Below are positions 36,354 to 44,613 of a stretch of 55,618 nt of DNA, one piece after another. This DNA is from Rhodocyclaceae bacterium (GTDB taxonomy: Bacteria; Pseudomonadota; Gammaproteobacteria; Burkholderiales; Rhodocyclaceae), in contig WBUF01000012.1 in the NCBI GenBank assembly GCA_008933825.1, positions 1 through 55,618 of the forward strand, given 5' to 3'. The position numbers were made by a program, and so were the translations under genes. Within the stretch, counting starts at the first letter, position 1. Each line of letters begins with the position of its first letter. A model generated the notes under the pieces. That model was given only the letters and a program-made list of their open reading frames with translations. It was not told where the DNA came from and did not search any database.

Positions 36354-37136
36354 ATGGCTGATAGCATCGACGAGCAAAAAAACTCGGCCACGCTTCGCGC
36401 AATTGCCACCCTGGAGGCCATCGCCGCCAGCGACGGGCCGCTCGGGCTGGCCGAGCTCATGCAGGCGACGGGACTGCCCAAACCAACCGTGCACCGTATC
36501 GCCCATCTGCTGGAGGGCGCCGGGTTGCTGTCGCGCGAGGCCGAGGGCAAGCGCTACGCGCCCGGGCCGCGTCTGGCCTCCCTCGGGCTGGCCGCGCTGA
36601 CCAACGTCGCCTGGCGCGCGCCGCGCCACGCCATTCTCAAGGCGCTGGTCGCCGAGATCGGCGAGACCTGCAACCTGACGCTGCTCGACGGCGCCGAAGT
36701 GGTCTATCTGGACCGTGTCGAGGCGGCCTGGCCGCTGCGCCTGCACTTCCAGCCCGGCTCGCGCGTGCCGGCGCATGCCAGCGCCAGCGGCAAGCTGCTG
36801 CTGTCGCTGCTGCCGGCGCGTGAACGCCGCCGCATCCTGGATGTGCTCTCCTATTCCTACCACACCGCCAACACCATCACGCGCCGGAGCGACCTGGAAG
36901 AGGCGCTGAAGCGGATCCGCCGAGAGCGGCTCGCCACCGACAACGAGGAATATCTCGACGGCACGGTGTGCGTCGCCGTGCCGGTGGAAAGCGCGACGCG
37001 CCTCGTGCCGGCGGCGCTGGCCGTACACGCCCCCACCACCCGCATGACCCTGAAGCAGGCCGCCAGCTGCGTGCCGGCCCTGCGCAAGGCCGCAGCGAAG
37101 CTGGCCGATCAGTTTCCCGGGCAGTACTCCGGGTAA
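36354..37136 (+). CDS. IclR-family transcriptional regulator
   Basis: 260 residues from the ATG at 36354 (an ATG at 36324 would cover the candidate operator). Winged helix: NSATLRAIATLEAIAASDGPLGLAELMQATGLPKPTVHRIAHLLEGAGLLSREA (about 8-62). Effector domain: HAILKALVAEIGETCNLTLLDGAEVVYLDRVEAAWPLRLHFQPGSRVPAHASASGKLLLSLLP and NEEYLDGTVCVAVPV. Probably controls the divergent xsc operon and perhaps the SDR gene 77 bases downstream. Confidence 0.9.
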   Translation: MADSIDEQKNSATLRAIATLEAIAASDGPLGLAELMQATGLPKPTVHRIAHLLEGAGLLSREAEGKRYAPGPRLASLGLAALTNVAWRAPRHAILKALVAEIGETCNLTLLDGAEVVYLDRVEAAWPLRLHFQPGSRVPAHASASGKLLLSLLPARERRRILDVLSYSYHTANTITRRSDLEEALKRIRRERLATDNEEYLDGTVCVAVPVESATRLVPAALAVHAPTTRMTLKQAASCVPALRKAAAKLADQFPGQYSG

Positions 37137-37213
37137 ACCTTGCGTTCGGTCAAATCCGGCCGGCGCGCTCCGGGCATAGAATGGGCGCAACGATTCTGCA
37201 ATAGGGGAGCTCC

Positions 37214-37984
37214 ATGGGACGCGTAGAGAACAAGGTCGCCCTCGTCACGGGGGCCGGCCAGGGCATCGGCCGCGCCACGTCGCTGCTGCTGTCACGCGAA
37301 GGCGCGGCAGTAGCGGTGACCGACATCGACGCACAGGCGGCCGAGACCGTCGCCGAGCAGATCCGCGCGGGCGGCGGCAGGGCGCGCGCCTGGAAGCTGG
37401 ACGTCTCCGTCGAGGCCGAGGTCGCCGCCGTGGTCGCCGAGGCCGGCAAGGAATTCGGCCGCCTCGACATCCTGGTGAACAACGCCGGCATCACCGGCGC
37501 CAACGGCACCGCCGAGGAAACCAGCGAGGCCGACTGGGACCGGGTGATGGCCACCAACGCCAAGGGCGTCTTCCTGTGCACCAAGCACGCCGTGCCGCTG
37601 CTGCGCCGTGCCGGCGGCGGCAGCATCGTCAACCTCTCATCGGTCTACGGCATCGTCGGCTCGCACAACGTCGCCGCCTACCACGCTTCGAAGGGCGCCA
37701 TCCGCATCATGAGCAAGACCGACGCACTGGCCTTCGCCGAGGACCGCATCCGCGTCAACTCGGTGCATCCCGGCTTCATCTGGACGCCGATGCTCGAAGC
37801 CGGCGCGCAGGTTCCCGGCGTCGCGCCGGAGGCGGTTCGCGCCGCGATGGCCAAGATGCATCCGCTCGGCACGCTGGGCGAGCCCGACGACGTCGCCCAT
37901 GGCATCCTCTACCTCGCCTCCGAAGAGGCCCGATTCGTCACGGGCAGCGAGCTGGTGATCGACGGCGGCTACACGGCACGGTAG
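37214..37984 (+). CDS. SDR-family oxidoreductase (classical type)
   Basis: 256 residues. KVALVTGAGQGIGRATSLLL, DIDAQ (Asp favours NAD), LVNNAGITGANG, LSSVYGIVGSHNVAAYHASKGAI with catalytic Ser-Tyr-Lys, and HPGFIWTPM. C-terminal VTGSELVIDGGYTAR. Likely oxidises or reduces an alcohol/ketone. Placed right after the IclR gene, divergent from the xsc operon; it may supply an aldehyde or ketone in the same route. Ribosome binding site GGGGAG. Confidence 0.88.
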   Translation: MGRVENKVALVTGAGQGIGRATSLLLSREGAAVAVTDIDAQAAETVAEQIRAGGGRARAWKLDVSVEAEVAAVVAEAGKEFGRLDILVNNAGITGANGTAEETSEADWDRVMATNAKGVFLCTKHAVPLLRRAGGGSIVNLSSVYGIVGSHNVAAYHASKGAIRIMSKTDALAFAEDRIRVNSVHPGFIWTPMLEAGAQVPGVAPEAVRAAMAKMHPLGTLGEPDDVAHGILYLASEEARFVTGSELVIDGGYTAR

Positions 37985-38050
37985 GCTCTCCCCGGCACAT
38001 GAACTTCGGCCGCAGCCGGGCGTTGTAAGCGCCGCTTGCGCTGCGGGGAA

Positions 38051-38072
38051 AGTCAGTCCGCGCAGGACGGCG
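38051..38072 (+). repeat. Dispersed motif copy D (exact, the only intergenic copy)
   Basis: AGTCAG-N10-ACGGCG in the 177-base gap between the SDR stop (37984) and the DUF3617 stop (38162). Inner bases form the best hairpin of all copies (GTCC-GCGCA-GGAC). The rest of the gap shows no gene or other clear site. Confidence 0.7.
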
Positions 38073-38161
38073 CAGGACAGCTTGCGAGCCATGCCTGCCG
38101 GAGGTGACTTCGACGGCCGCGCAGCCGAATCAACCGGCTCCAGGTCCGCGGCAAGCGGGGG

Positions 38162-38587
38162 CTACTTGCACTCCCCTACACGTTTGCCGGCGTAGGCGAC
38201 GTTCACCTGCATCGGCTCACCCTCGACCTTCCCGGACAACTGCGCCCTGCCGCTGTAGGACTGGCCGGCATAGGTCAGGGCCCCCTGGCCGGACATGACC
38301 TCGCCCTCGATGCGGCAGCTGACGCGCCAGGTGACGGTGTTGCCATGCTGCGCCACAGAATCCGCCTTGCAATCCCTGTCCTGAGGAACTGTTTTCTTCG
38401 GGTCCTTGACGTCTTCGGCACGATAACAATGACGGAAAGTCTGCGGCGGCGTCTCCGCGGGCAGGCCGGGCACGTTCATTTTCGTGGTGATCTCCCACAG
38501 GCCAGGCTGCATCTCAGGGGCAGCCAATGCACTGGCGGACACAGTCGCACAAACGGCCCAGACGGCCAGCATCGACAAATGGCGCAT
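38162..38587 (-). CDS. DUF3617-type exported protein
   Basis: 141 residues from the ATG at 38587. Signal peptide MRHLSMLAVWAVCATVSASALA, then EMQPGLWEITTKMNVPGLP, FRHCYRAEDVKDPKK, DCKADSVAQHGNTVTWRVSCRIEG and MQVNVAYAGKRVGEC, the pattern of DUF3617 (PGxWE...C...C...GxC). Periplasmic, role unknown. Lies 34 bases after the OmpA-like gene on the same strand, so likely co-transcribed. Confidence 0.78.
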   Translation of the reverse strand: MRHLSMLAVWAVCATVSASALAAPEMQPGLWEITTKMNVPGLPAETPPQTFRHCYRAEDVKDPKKTVPQDRDCKADSVAQHGNTVTWRVSCRIEGEVMSGQGALTYAGQSYSGRAQLSGKVEGEPMQVNVAYAGKRVGECK

Positions 38588-38621
38588 GGAACGGACTCCT
38601 TGAAAAGTGACGGACAGGGAT

Positions 38622-39497
38622 TCAGCGCAGGACCATTTCGACACGACGGTTCTTGGCGCGACCGGCCTCGCTGGCGTTGCTGGCTACCGGGGCATACGGG
38701 CCCACACCCTCGCTGCCCAGCCGGTCGGGTTTGATGCCTTGCTGTTTGATGAGCGCCTCGACGACTGCGGCGGCACGTGCCTTGGACAGCTTCAGGTTGT
38801 GGTCCGCCGCCCCTTGCATGTCGGTGTGGCCGACGATGTAGACCTTGGCGGAACCGTTGCTTCCCATCCATTTGGCCATTTCGATCATGGTTGGCTGGGA
38901 CTCCGGCTTGATCGTCGCCTTGTCCGTATCGAAATAGATGCCGTAGACCGCCACCTTGCCGGCGGCGCTCATGTCTTTCGCGATTTGCTCGGCGGAGAGG
39001 ACGACATCCTGAACCATGGCCTTGAGCGCGACCACTTCGACCACGACCCGGCCACAACCCTGGGCATTGCCATCATCGCAATAAACACTGCCCCAGTACT
39101 CATTGCCCCCCTTGCCCAACTGGAAGGTCAGGTTCCCCATCGATGCCGGGTGCGTATCCTTCCACAACACCTTGCCGCCGCCCTGGGTGACGGCGTTTTC
39201 ATAGTTGCGCTGCAGTTCCAGCGTCGATGGCAATTCGCCAGTTTTGTTTTTCGCGATTGAATAGTAGCTGGCCCAGTATTGCCCCTCCTTGCCGACAACG
39301 GCGCTTTCTCCCGTGTCGGGATTGCGTCCCGTGACCAGTCTGAGCTGTTTGAAAGAGGATTTTTCGCAGTTCGACAGCACGCCCCGCGAATAACGTTCGA
39401 AGACCGGATCGGGATTGCACCTGGGGTTGGCAGTCTGGGCCGCCACACCCAGGGCCGCCAGGGAAATTCCGATTGCCACGATCAATTTGCGAAGCAT
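38622..39497 (-). CDS. OmpA-family protein with exported N-terminal domain
   Basis: 291 residues from the ATG at 39497. Signal peptide MLRKLIVAIGISLAALGVAAQ, an unrecognised middle domain (about 25-170, with several Cys: NPRCNPDPVF, LSNCEKSS, YCDDGNAQGCGRVV), and a C-terminal OmpA domain (about 180-291) with VYGIYFDTDKATIKPES, VYIVGHTDMQGAADHNLKLSKARAAAVVEAL and RLGSEGVGPYAPVASNASEAGRAKNRRVEMVLR (peptidoglycan contact residues). Likely anchors to peptidoglycan in the periplasm. Confidence 0.85.
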   Translation of the reverse strand: MLRKLIVAIGISLAALGVAAQTANPRCNPDPVFERYSRGVLSNCEKSSFKQLRLVTGRNPDTGESAVVGKEGQYWASYYSIAKNKTGELPSTLELQRNYENAVTQGGGKVLWKDTHPASMGNLTFQLGKGGNEYWGSVYCDDGNAQGCGRVVVEVVALKAMVQDVVLSAEQIAKDMSAAGKVAVYGIYFDTDKATIKPESQPTMIEMAKWMGSNGSAKVYIVGHTDMQGAADHNLKLSKARAAAVVEALIKQQGIKPDRLGSEGVGPYAPVASNASEAGRAKNRRVEMVLR

Positions 39498-39735
39498 GCC
39501 CGCTCCTCTGTGAAATGTTGCCTTTGCGCGTTTCCTGCCAGCGGTCGGAGGCACGACAACTCCGCTACCAGGAATGACGAATCCGCACAGGCTGCCAGGT
39601 CCGCCGCCGCAAGGGCGGCGCTGTCGCCTTGCAGCACCGGCCGGACCGAACTCGGCATGGATCATACTTGAAGCCGGCCTGCGCGTGCGCGGCGGCAGCT
39701 ATACTGCGCCCTGTCAATCCGCAAACGGGACTCGA

Positions 39736-40359
39736 ATGCATCACGGCAACTGGTACGAGCGCAACGTGCTGCCCTGGCTGATCGAACTGGCCTGCGGCAT
39801 GCGGTCGGTCGGCAGGCAGCGCATGAAGGTGATCCCGCAGGCACAGGGGCGCGTGCTGGAAATCGGCCTCGGCACGGGACTCAACCTGCCCTTCTACGAC
39901 ACGAGCCGCGTAAGCGGCATCGTCGGCGTGGAGCCCTCGCTGCGCATGCACCGGCTGGCGCTCTCGCGCAGTCGCGCGGCGCAGCTGCCGGTGGAGATCG
40001 TCGGCATCGGCGCCGAGCGGCTGCCGCTGGCCGACCATGCCTTCGACACCGTGGTCAGCACCTACACGCTGTGCACCATCCCAGATCCCGTCGCGGCACT
40101 GCGCGAGGTGCGGCGCGTGCTGGCGCCGGGCGGGCGGCTGCTGTTCTCGGAACACGGCCGCGCGCCGGACGAGCGCGTGCGCAAGTGGCAGGCGCGCCTG
40201 CAGCCGGTGTGGGGAAGATTCTCGGGCGGCTGCCAGCTCGGCCGCGACATCCCGGCCATCCTGAAAGAAGCCGGCTTCGACCCGCAGGTGCAGGCCATGT
40301 ACATCCCCGGCCCGCGCTTCGCCTCCTACCACTACTGGGGCGAGGCGATTGCCGCTTAA
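39736..40359 (+). CDS. Class I SAM-dependent methyltransferase
   Basis: 207 residues from the ATG at 39736. SAM-binding motif RVLEIGLGTGLNLPFYD, acidic end of the second strand GVEPSLRM, AERLPLADHAFDTVVSTYTLCTIPDPVAALREVRRVLAPGGRLLFSEHG (methyltransferase 11 pattern). Small-molecule or lipid methylation; a phosphatidylethanolamine N-methyltransferase-like role is possible but not shown. Its stop overlaps that of convergent hybE by four bases. Confidence 0.83.
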   Translation: MHHGNWYERNVLPWLIELACGMRSVGRQRMKVIPQAQGRVLEIGLGTGLNLPFYDTSRVSGIVGVEPSLRMHRLALSRSRAAQLPVEIVGIGAERLPLADHAFDTVVSTYTLCTIPDPVAALREVRRVLAPGGRLLFSEHGRAPDERVRKWQARLQPVWGRFSGGCQLGRDIPAILKEAGFDPQVQAMYIPGPRFASYHYWGEAIAA

Positions 40360-40892
40360 CCGCGGCGGAACACGGCGCCGAGGAATTCCCGCTTGCTCAT
40401 CGGCCGTTCCCGCGCGGCCCGTTTCGGATCCTCGAAGGCTTCTTTTGCCGGCGCCTGCGGCACAGCGGCAGGATCGCGCTGCAACGCTTCGAACGCGGCG
40501 CGGGCCACCTCGCGCGCGCCGGCCTGGTCGGAGAACTGGCCCATGGGCGAGAACAGCGAGCAGGACTGGAATTCGCCGACCTCGGGTTCAACGCTGCCGA
40601 GAAAGGCGAAATCGCCGGAAGGGAACTTGCGGAACAGGCGCTGGCCCGGCGCCACGCTCCGCCAGGTTTCGGCCGCGCCCGGCGCCAGCACCAGGTTCAT
40701 GAACCAGGGCGTGACGATGATGCCGAGCCAGTGCTCCTGCCATCGTCCGAAACCGACCGCCTCGACAGCGAGCGAGGGGTTGAGGATGGGCACGTCGGCC
40801 ATCGTCTCCGCCTGGATGCGGCGGAAGGCGGCCTCGATCAGCGGGGCGGGATTTTCGGAGTGAATGCGCAGGACGCTACCAGGCGCGGACAT
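40356..40892 (-). CDS. hybE: [NiFe]-hydrogenase assembly chaperone HybE
   Basis: 178 residues. Contains IQAETMADVPILNPSLAVEAVGFGRWQEHWLGIIVTPWFMNLVLAPG, PSGDFAFLGSVEPEVGEFQSCSLFSPMGQFSDQ and the closing MSKREFLGAVFRRG, all typical of HybE/HupJ. It binds the Tat signal peptide of the small subunit during maturation. Last gene of the hyb operon; overlaps hypC by 17 bases. Confidence 0.9.
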   Translation of the reverse strand: MSAPGSVLRIHSENPAPLIEAAFRRIQAETMADVPILNPSLAVEAVGFGRWQEHWLGIIVTPWFMNLVLAPGAAETWRSVAPGQRLFRKFPSGDFAFLGSVEPEVGEFQSCSLFSPMGQFSDQAGAREVARAAFEALQRDPAAVPQAPAKEAFEDPKRAARERPMSKREFLGAVFRRG

Positions 40893-41121
40893 CGGCAGCG
40901 CCCTGGCCGAAGACTTCCTGCATCAGCGCCAGCGCCTCGCGCGCGCGCGCGGCGTCGACGCGCTCATAGGCAAACTGGCCGTGCTGGATGAGCACGTAGT
41001 CGCCGACGGCGACGTCCTCGTGCATGAGAATCAGGCTGACCTTGCGCTGCTCTCCGGCAGTGTCGACCACTGCCATCAGGTCGTCGATCTCGAGAACGCG
41101 CGAGGGAATGGCCAGACACAT
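40876..41121 (-). CDS. hypC: HypC/HybG/HupF-family hydrogenase maturation chaperone
   Basis: 81 residues. N-terminal MCLAIPSRVLEID (Cys2 is essential for metal-cofactor transfer), VSLILMHEDVAVGDYVLIQHGQFAYERVD. Carries the Fe(CN)2CO intermediate to the large subunit. Could equally be named hybG. The partners hypA, hypB, hypD, hypE and hypF are not in the window. Confidence 0.92.
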   Translation of the reverse strand: MCLAIPSRVLEIDDLMAVVDTAGEQRKVSLILMHEDVAVGDYVLIQHGQFAYERVDAARAREALALMQEVFGQGAADVRAW

Positions 41122-41138
41122 AGTAAGTAGGCCGGCCT

Positions 41139-41654
41139 TCAGGTCGACAACGTCTGCTGCTGTCGGGCTGAAGCCCGACCTGCGGGTTCGAGGTGAATGC
41201 CGCGCACGGCGAGCTGCTCGACGGCGGTGGCGACCATCACCGGCACTTTCTCCGCCACGGTGGGCGTGAGCTCCGTGCCCAGCTCCAGGCTGAGCGGCTC
41301 GCAGCCGACCAGCACCAGATCCTTCGGCGGGTTGCCGGCGAATTCGAGACTGGCCAGCACGTCGCAGATGCTGACCTGGTGCGGCGAGAGCTTGCCGCGG
41401 AAGAACACCGGCACTTCCTTGCCGGTGAGGAGAATCACCGTGCCAGGTGCGCGCTTCGCCTTGACCGCATCGAGCACGACCAGCAGGTCAACGCCGGAGA
41501 GCGGATCGAGCAGCTCCATGCCGGCGGTGCCGCCGTCGATGACCTCGACGCCCTCGGGCAGCGCGTAGGCGGCGCGCAGCGCCTCTGCGGCGTGCACGCC
41601 GACGCCCTCGTCGCTGAGGATGGTGTTGCCGATGCCGAGGATGACGGTTCTCAA
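41139..41654 (-). CDS. hybD: Hydrogenase maturation protease (HyaD/HybD type)
   Basis: 171 residues from the TTG at 41654, preceded by GGAG at good spacing; no ATG is available. VILGIGNTILSDEGVGVHAAEAL and VIDGGTAGMELLDPLSGVDLLVVLDAVKA contain the Ni-binding Glu and Asp, and SPHQVSICDVLASLEF the His. Cuts the C-terminal extension of the large subunit after nickel insertion. Lies 80 bases after hybC. Confidence 0.9.
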   Translation of the reverse strand: MRTVILGIGNTILSDEGVGVHAAEALRAAYALPEGVEVIDGGTAGMELLDPLSGVDLLVVLDAVKAKRAPGTVILLTGKEVPVFFRGKLSPHQVSICDVLASLEFAGNPPKDLVLVGCEPLSLELGTELTPTVAEKVPVMVATAVEQLAVRGIHLEPAGRASARQQQTLST

Positions 41655-41734
41655 GGAAGCTCCAAAAACATGGGGGCGGACTGCCGCCCGCCCCCGCAGT
41701 GTAGCAAGCCCGGACGGCATGGGCTTACCTGGCT

Positions 41735-43435
41735 TTACTTCGCGCTTACCGCGATCGCACTGCCGCTCTCCGTGTCGGTGACATGGATGGCGCAGGCGAT
41801 GCACGGGTCGAAGGAGTGCACCGTGCGCAGCACCTCGAGCGGGCGCTCCGGGTCGGCGATCGGGTTGCCGGCGATGGAGGCTTCGTAGGGCCCCGGCTCG
41901 TCCTTCTCGTTCCTCGGGCAGGCGTTCCAGGTCGAAGGCACCACGCACTGGTAGTTCTTGATCTTGCCGTCGTCGATGACGACCCAGTGCGAGAGCAGGC
42001 CGCGCGGCGCCTCGTGGAAACCCTGGCCCATGATCTCGCCCTTCGGGAAGACGGGCTTGTTGAAGGTGGCGACATCGCCCTTGCCGATGTTGTTCACCAG
42101 CAGCTGCCACTGGTCAGCGAGCATGTCGACCTGCACAGCGCAGGACACCGCCCGGGCGGCGTGGCGGCCGATGGTGGAGTGCATGGCCTCCAGCCCGACC
42201 TTGGTCTTGGCCAGCGCCGAGACGGTGTCGAGCGCCGCGGTGGCGTACTTCTTGGTCGGCTCGTGGCCGGCGGCGAGCATGCACAGCACGCGCGCAAGCG
42301 GGCCCACTTGCGCCGGCTTGCCGTAGAAGGTCGGCGACTTCAGCCAGGAGTACTTGCCGTCCTCCTTGAAGTCGGTGTACTGCGGCTTGGTCTCGCCCTT
42401 GTAGGGATGCAGCGCCTTGGAGCCCTCGTACCAGGAGTGCTTGGCGCTCTCCTCGACGCCCTTGACCCAGTAGTCGTCGTTGAAGGTCTTGATCGGCTTG
42501 AACGAGCCAAGGTCCTTGTTGGCGATATAGCCGCCGGGCAGGGCGAACTGGGTGCCCTTGGTATCGAGCGGGATGTCCGGCGCGGCGAGGTAGTTGGTGA
42601 CGCCGGCGCCGTACCTGGTCCAGTCGGCGTAGAAGGCGCCCACCGCGGCAACGTCGACGAGATAGACGTTCTTGACGAAGTCGGCCAGCTCGTCGATCCA
42701 GCCCTTGATGGCGAGCAGGCGCTCGACGCCGAGCGTGGAATAACTGTCAGTGGAAATGGCGTTGGAAACGCCGCCGACGGCGACGTTCTGGATGTGCGGC
42801 GTCTTCGAACCGAGGATGGAAACGATCTTGTTGGCCTTGCGCTGCACGTCGAGCGCCTGCAGGTAGTGCGCCACGGCAAGGAGGTTCACTTCCGGCGGCA
42901 GCTTCATCGCCGGGTGGCCCCAGTAGCCGTTGGTGAAGATGCCGAGCTGGCCGCCGTCGACGAAACCCTTCAGGCGCTCCTTGACGGCGCGCATCTCGAA
43001 CTTTCCGTTGCCGCTCCAGGAGGAGAGGCTCTCGGCCAGCTTCGAGGTGGCGTCCGGGTCGGCCTTCAAGGCGGATACGACGTCCACCCAGTCGAGAGCC
43101 GAGAGATGGTAGAAATGCACGATGTGGTCGTGCACCGCGTGCGCCAGGATGATCAGGTTGCGGATGTACTGGGCGTTGAGCGGCACCTCCAGCTGCAGGG
43201 CGTTCTCCACCGCGCGCACCGAGGTGATGGCATGCACCGTGGTGCACACGCCGCAGATGCGCTGGGTGATGGCCCAGGCGTCGCGCGGGTCGCGGCCGAG
43301 CAGGATGAGTTCGACGCCGCGCCACATCTGGCCCGACGACCAGGCCTTCGAAACCTTGCCGCCGTCGACCTCGCAGTCGATGCGCAGGTGGCCCTCGATG
43401 CGGGTAATCGGATCGATCGTTATGCGTTGTCCCAT
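41735..43435 (-). CDS. hybC: [NiFe]-hydrogenase large subunit
   Basis: 566 residues. N-terminal nickel motif RICGVCTTVH (RxCGxCxxxH) and C-terminal DPCIACAIH (DPCxxCxxH) supply the four Ni-binding Cys. The last 15 residues (VTDTESGSAIAVSAK) follow the His where the protease is expected to cut. ITIDPITRIEGHLRID is the usual N-terminus. Together with HybO, HybA and HybB it forms a periplasm-facing, membrane-bound uptake hydrogenase of the HybOABC (group 1c-like) type. Confidence 0.95.
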   Translation of the reverse strand: MGQRITIDPITRIEGHLRIDCEVDGGKVSKAWSSGQMWRGVELILLGRDPRDAWAITQRICGVCTTVHAITSVRAVENALQLEVPLNAQYIRNLIILAHAVHDHIVHFYHLSALDWVDVVSALKADPDATSKLAESLSSWSGNGKFEMRAVKERLKGFVDGGQLGIFTNGYWGHPAMKLPPEVNLLAVAHYLQALDVQRKANKIVSILGSKTPHIQNVAVGGVSNAISTDSYSTLGVERLLAIKGWIDELADFVKNVYLVDVAAVGAFYADWTRYGAGVTNYLAAPDIPLDTKGTQFALPGGYIANKDLGSFKPIKTFNDDYWVKGVEESAKHSWYEGSKALHPYKGETKPQYTDFKEDGKYSWLKSPTFYGKPAQVGPLARVLCMLAAGHEPTKKYATAALDTVSALAKTKVGLEAMHSTIGRHAARAVSCAVQVDMLADQWQLLVNNIGKGDVATFNKPVFPKGEIMGQGFHEAPRGLLSHWVVIDDGKIKNYQCVVPSTWNACPRNEKDEPGPYEASIAGNPIADPERPLEVLRTVHSFDPCIACAIHVTDTESGSAIAVSAK

Positions 43436-43449
43436 TTTTTACCTCTCCT

Positions 43450-44613
43450 TTAGCGCGTGGCCGGCTGCGCGGCGGGCAGCACGGGGTAGTTTCTGACGAT
43501 GACGATGTAGGCCAGTATCTCGAAGGCGATGAGGCCGATGGTGACCATCAGCTCGGCGAGCGATGGGAAGTAGCTCCAGCCCTCGCCCGTCATGTAGCCG
43601 ACGAGGAAGCCGTTGATGCGCAGCAGGAAGCCGCCCAGCATCAGCAGCACGGCGCCGACGAAGAGGCAGGAAGCGCGACGGCGCGCGTTCTCCGAAGCCA
43701 GCGTCGCCAGCGGCACGATGAAGCAGGCCATTTCCACCCAGAACCAGAACGCCTGCCAGGTGGCGGCGAAGGCCGTGCCGAGCGCGCCGCGCATGACCAC
43801 GTCGATCACGCGCAGGACGACATAGGCGGCCAGCGTCCAGTACATGATTTTCGCCAGCGGCGTCAGCACCGGGGTTTCCAGCTGGCGCTTGAAGCCGGTC
43901 GAGGATAGCGTCGCCTCGAAGATCACCACGGCGAAGCCGAGCAGGATGGCCGTCAGCAGGTAGGTGACCGGCAGCAGCATGCCGGACTGCCAGAGCGGAT
44001 GGATCTGCTGGCCGAAGATCACCAGCAGCGAGCCCAGCGAGGACTGGTGCATCGAGGGCAGCAGCACGCCCAGGGCGATGAAGAAAAACAGCAGCTTGTT
44101 GAGCTTCCGCTTCGCGTCCTTCATGCCCCACTTCTCGAGGAAGGCTGGCGAGAACTCGATCCACATCACCACGATGTAGGCCGAGATGCACACCGCCACC
44201 TCGAACATCACCGAGTTCACCTGGGCGTAGCCGGGCCAGAAGATATGCCAGAAGTTCCACCAGCGGCCGAGGTCGAAGATGACCGAGACGCCGGCCAGCG
44301 TATAGCCGAACAGGCTCGCCAGCAGGGCCGGCCGCACCAGCGGATGGTACTGCCCCTTGTTGAAGATGTAGACCAGCAGCGCCATCGAATAGCCGCCGCA
44401 GGCGAAGGCCGAGCCGACCACCACGTCGTAGGCAATCCAGATGCCCCAGGGATAACCGTCGTTGAGGTTGGTCACGGCGCCGAGGCCGTAGAAGAAGCGA
44501 TACACCAGGATGACGCCGGCGATCGCCGCCAGCACGCCGAGCAGCAGCGTGAAGGGCGTGAATGCGCTGCCGCCGAGCGGGCGCGGCGCGTGTGCGTGCG
44601 AATGATCAGCCAT
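43450..44613 (-). CDS. hybB: Hydrogenase membrane subunit HybB (NrfD/PsrC family)
   Basis: 387 residues from the ATG at 44613, with about ten membrane helices. FTLLLGVLAAIAGVILVYRFFYGLGAVTNLNDGYPWGIWIAYDVVVGSAFACGGYSMALLVYIFNKGQYHP and MHQSSLGSLLVIFGQQIHPLWQSGMLP-like parts are typical of HybB. Passes electrons from HybA to the quinone pool. N-terminal His-rich start (ADHSHAHAP). Overlaps hybA by 8 bases. Confidence 0.92.
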   Translation of the reverse strand: MADHSHAHAPRPLGGSAFTPFTLLLGVLAAIAGVILVYRFFYGLGAVTNLNDGYPWGIWIAYDVVVGSAFACGGYSMALLVYIFNKGQYHPLVRPALLASLFGYTLAGVSVIFDLGRWWNFWHIFWPGYAQVNSVMFEVAVCISAYIVVMWIEFSPAFLEKWGMKDAKRKLNKLLFFFIALGVLLPSMHQSSLGSLLVIFGQQIHPLWQSGMLLPVTYLLTAILLGFAVVIFEATLSSTGFKRQLETPVLTPLAKIMYWTLAAYVVLRVIDVVMRGALGTAFAATWQAFWFWVEMACFIVPLATLASENARRRASCLFVGAVLLMLGGFLLRINGFLVGYMTGEGWSYFPSLAELMVTIGLIAFEILAYIVIVRNYPVLPAAQPATR

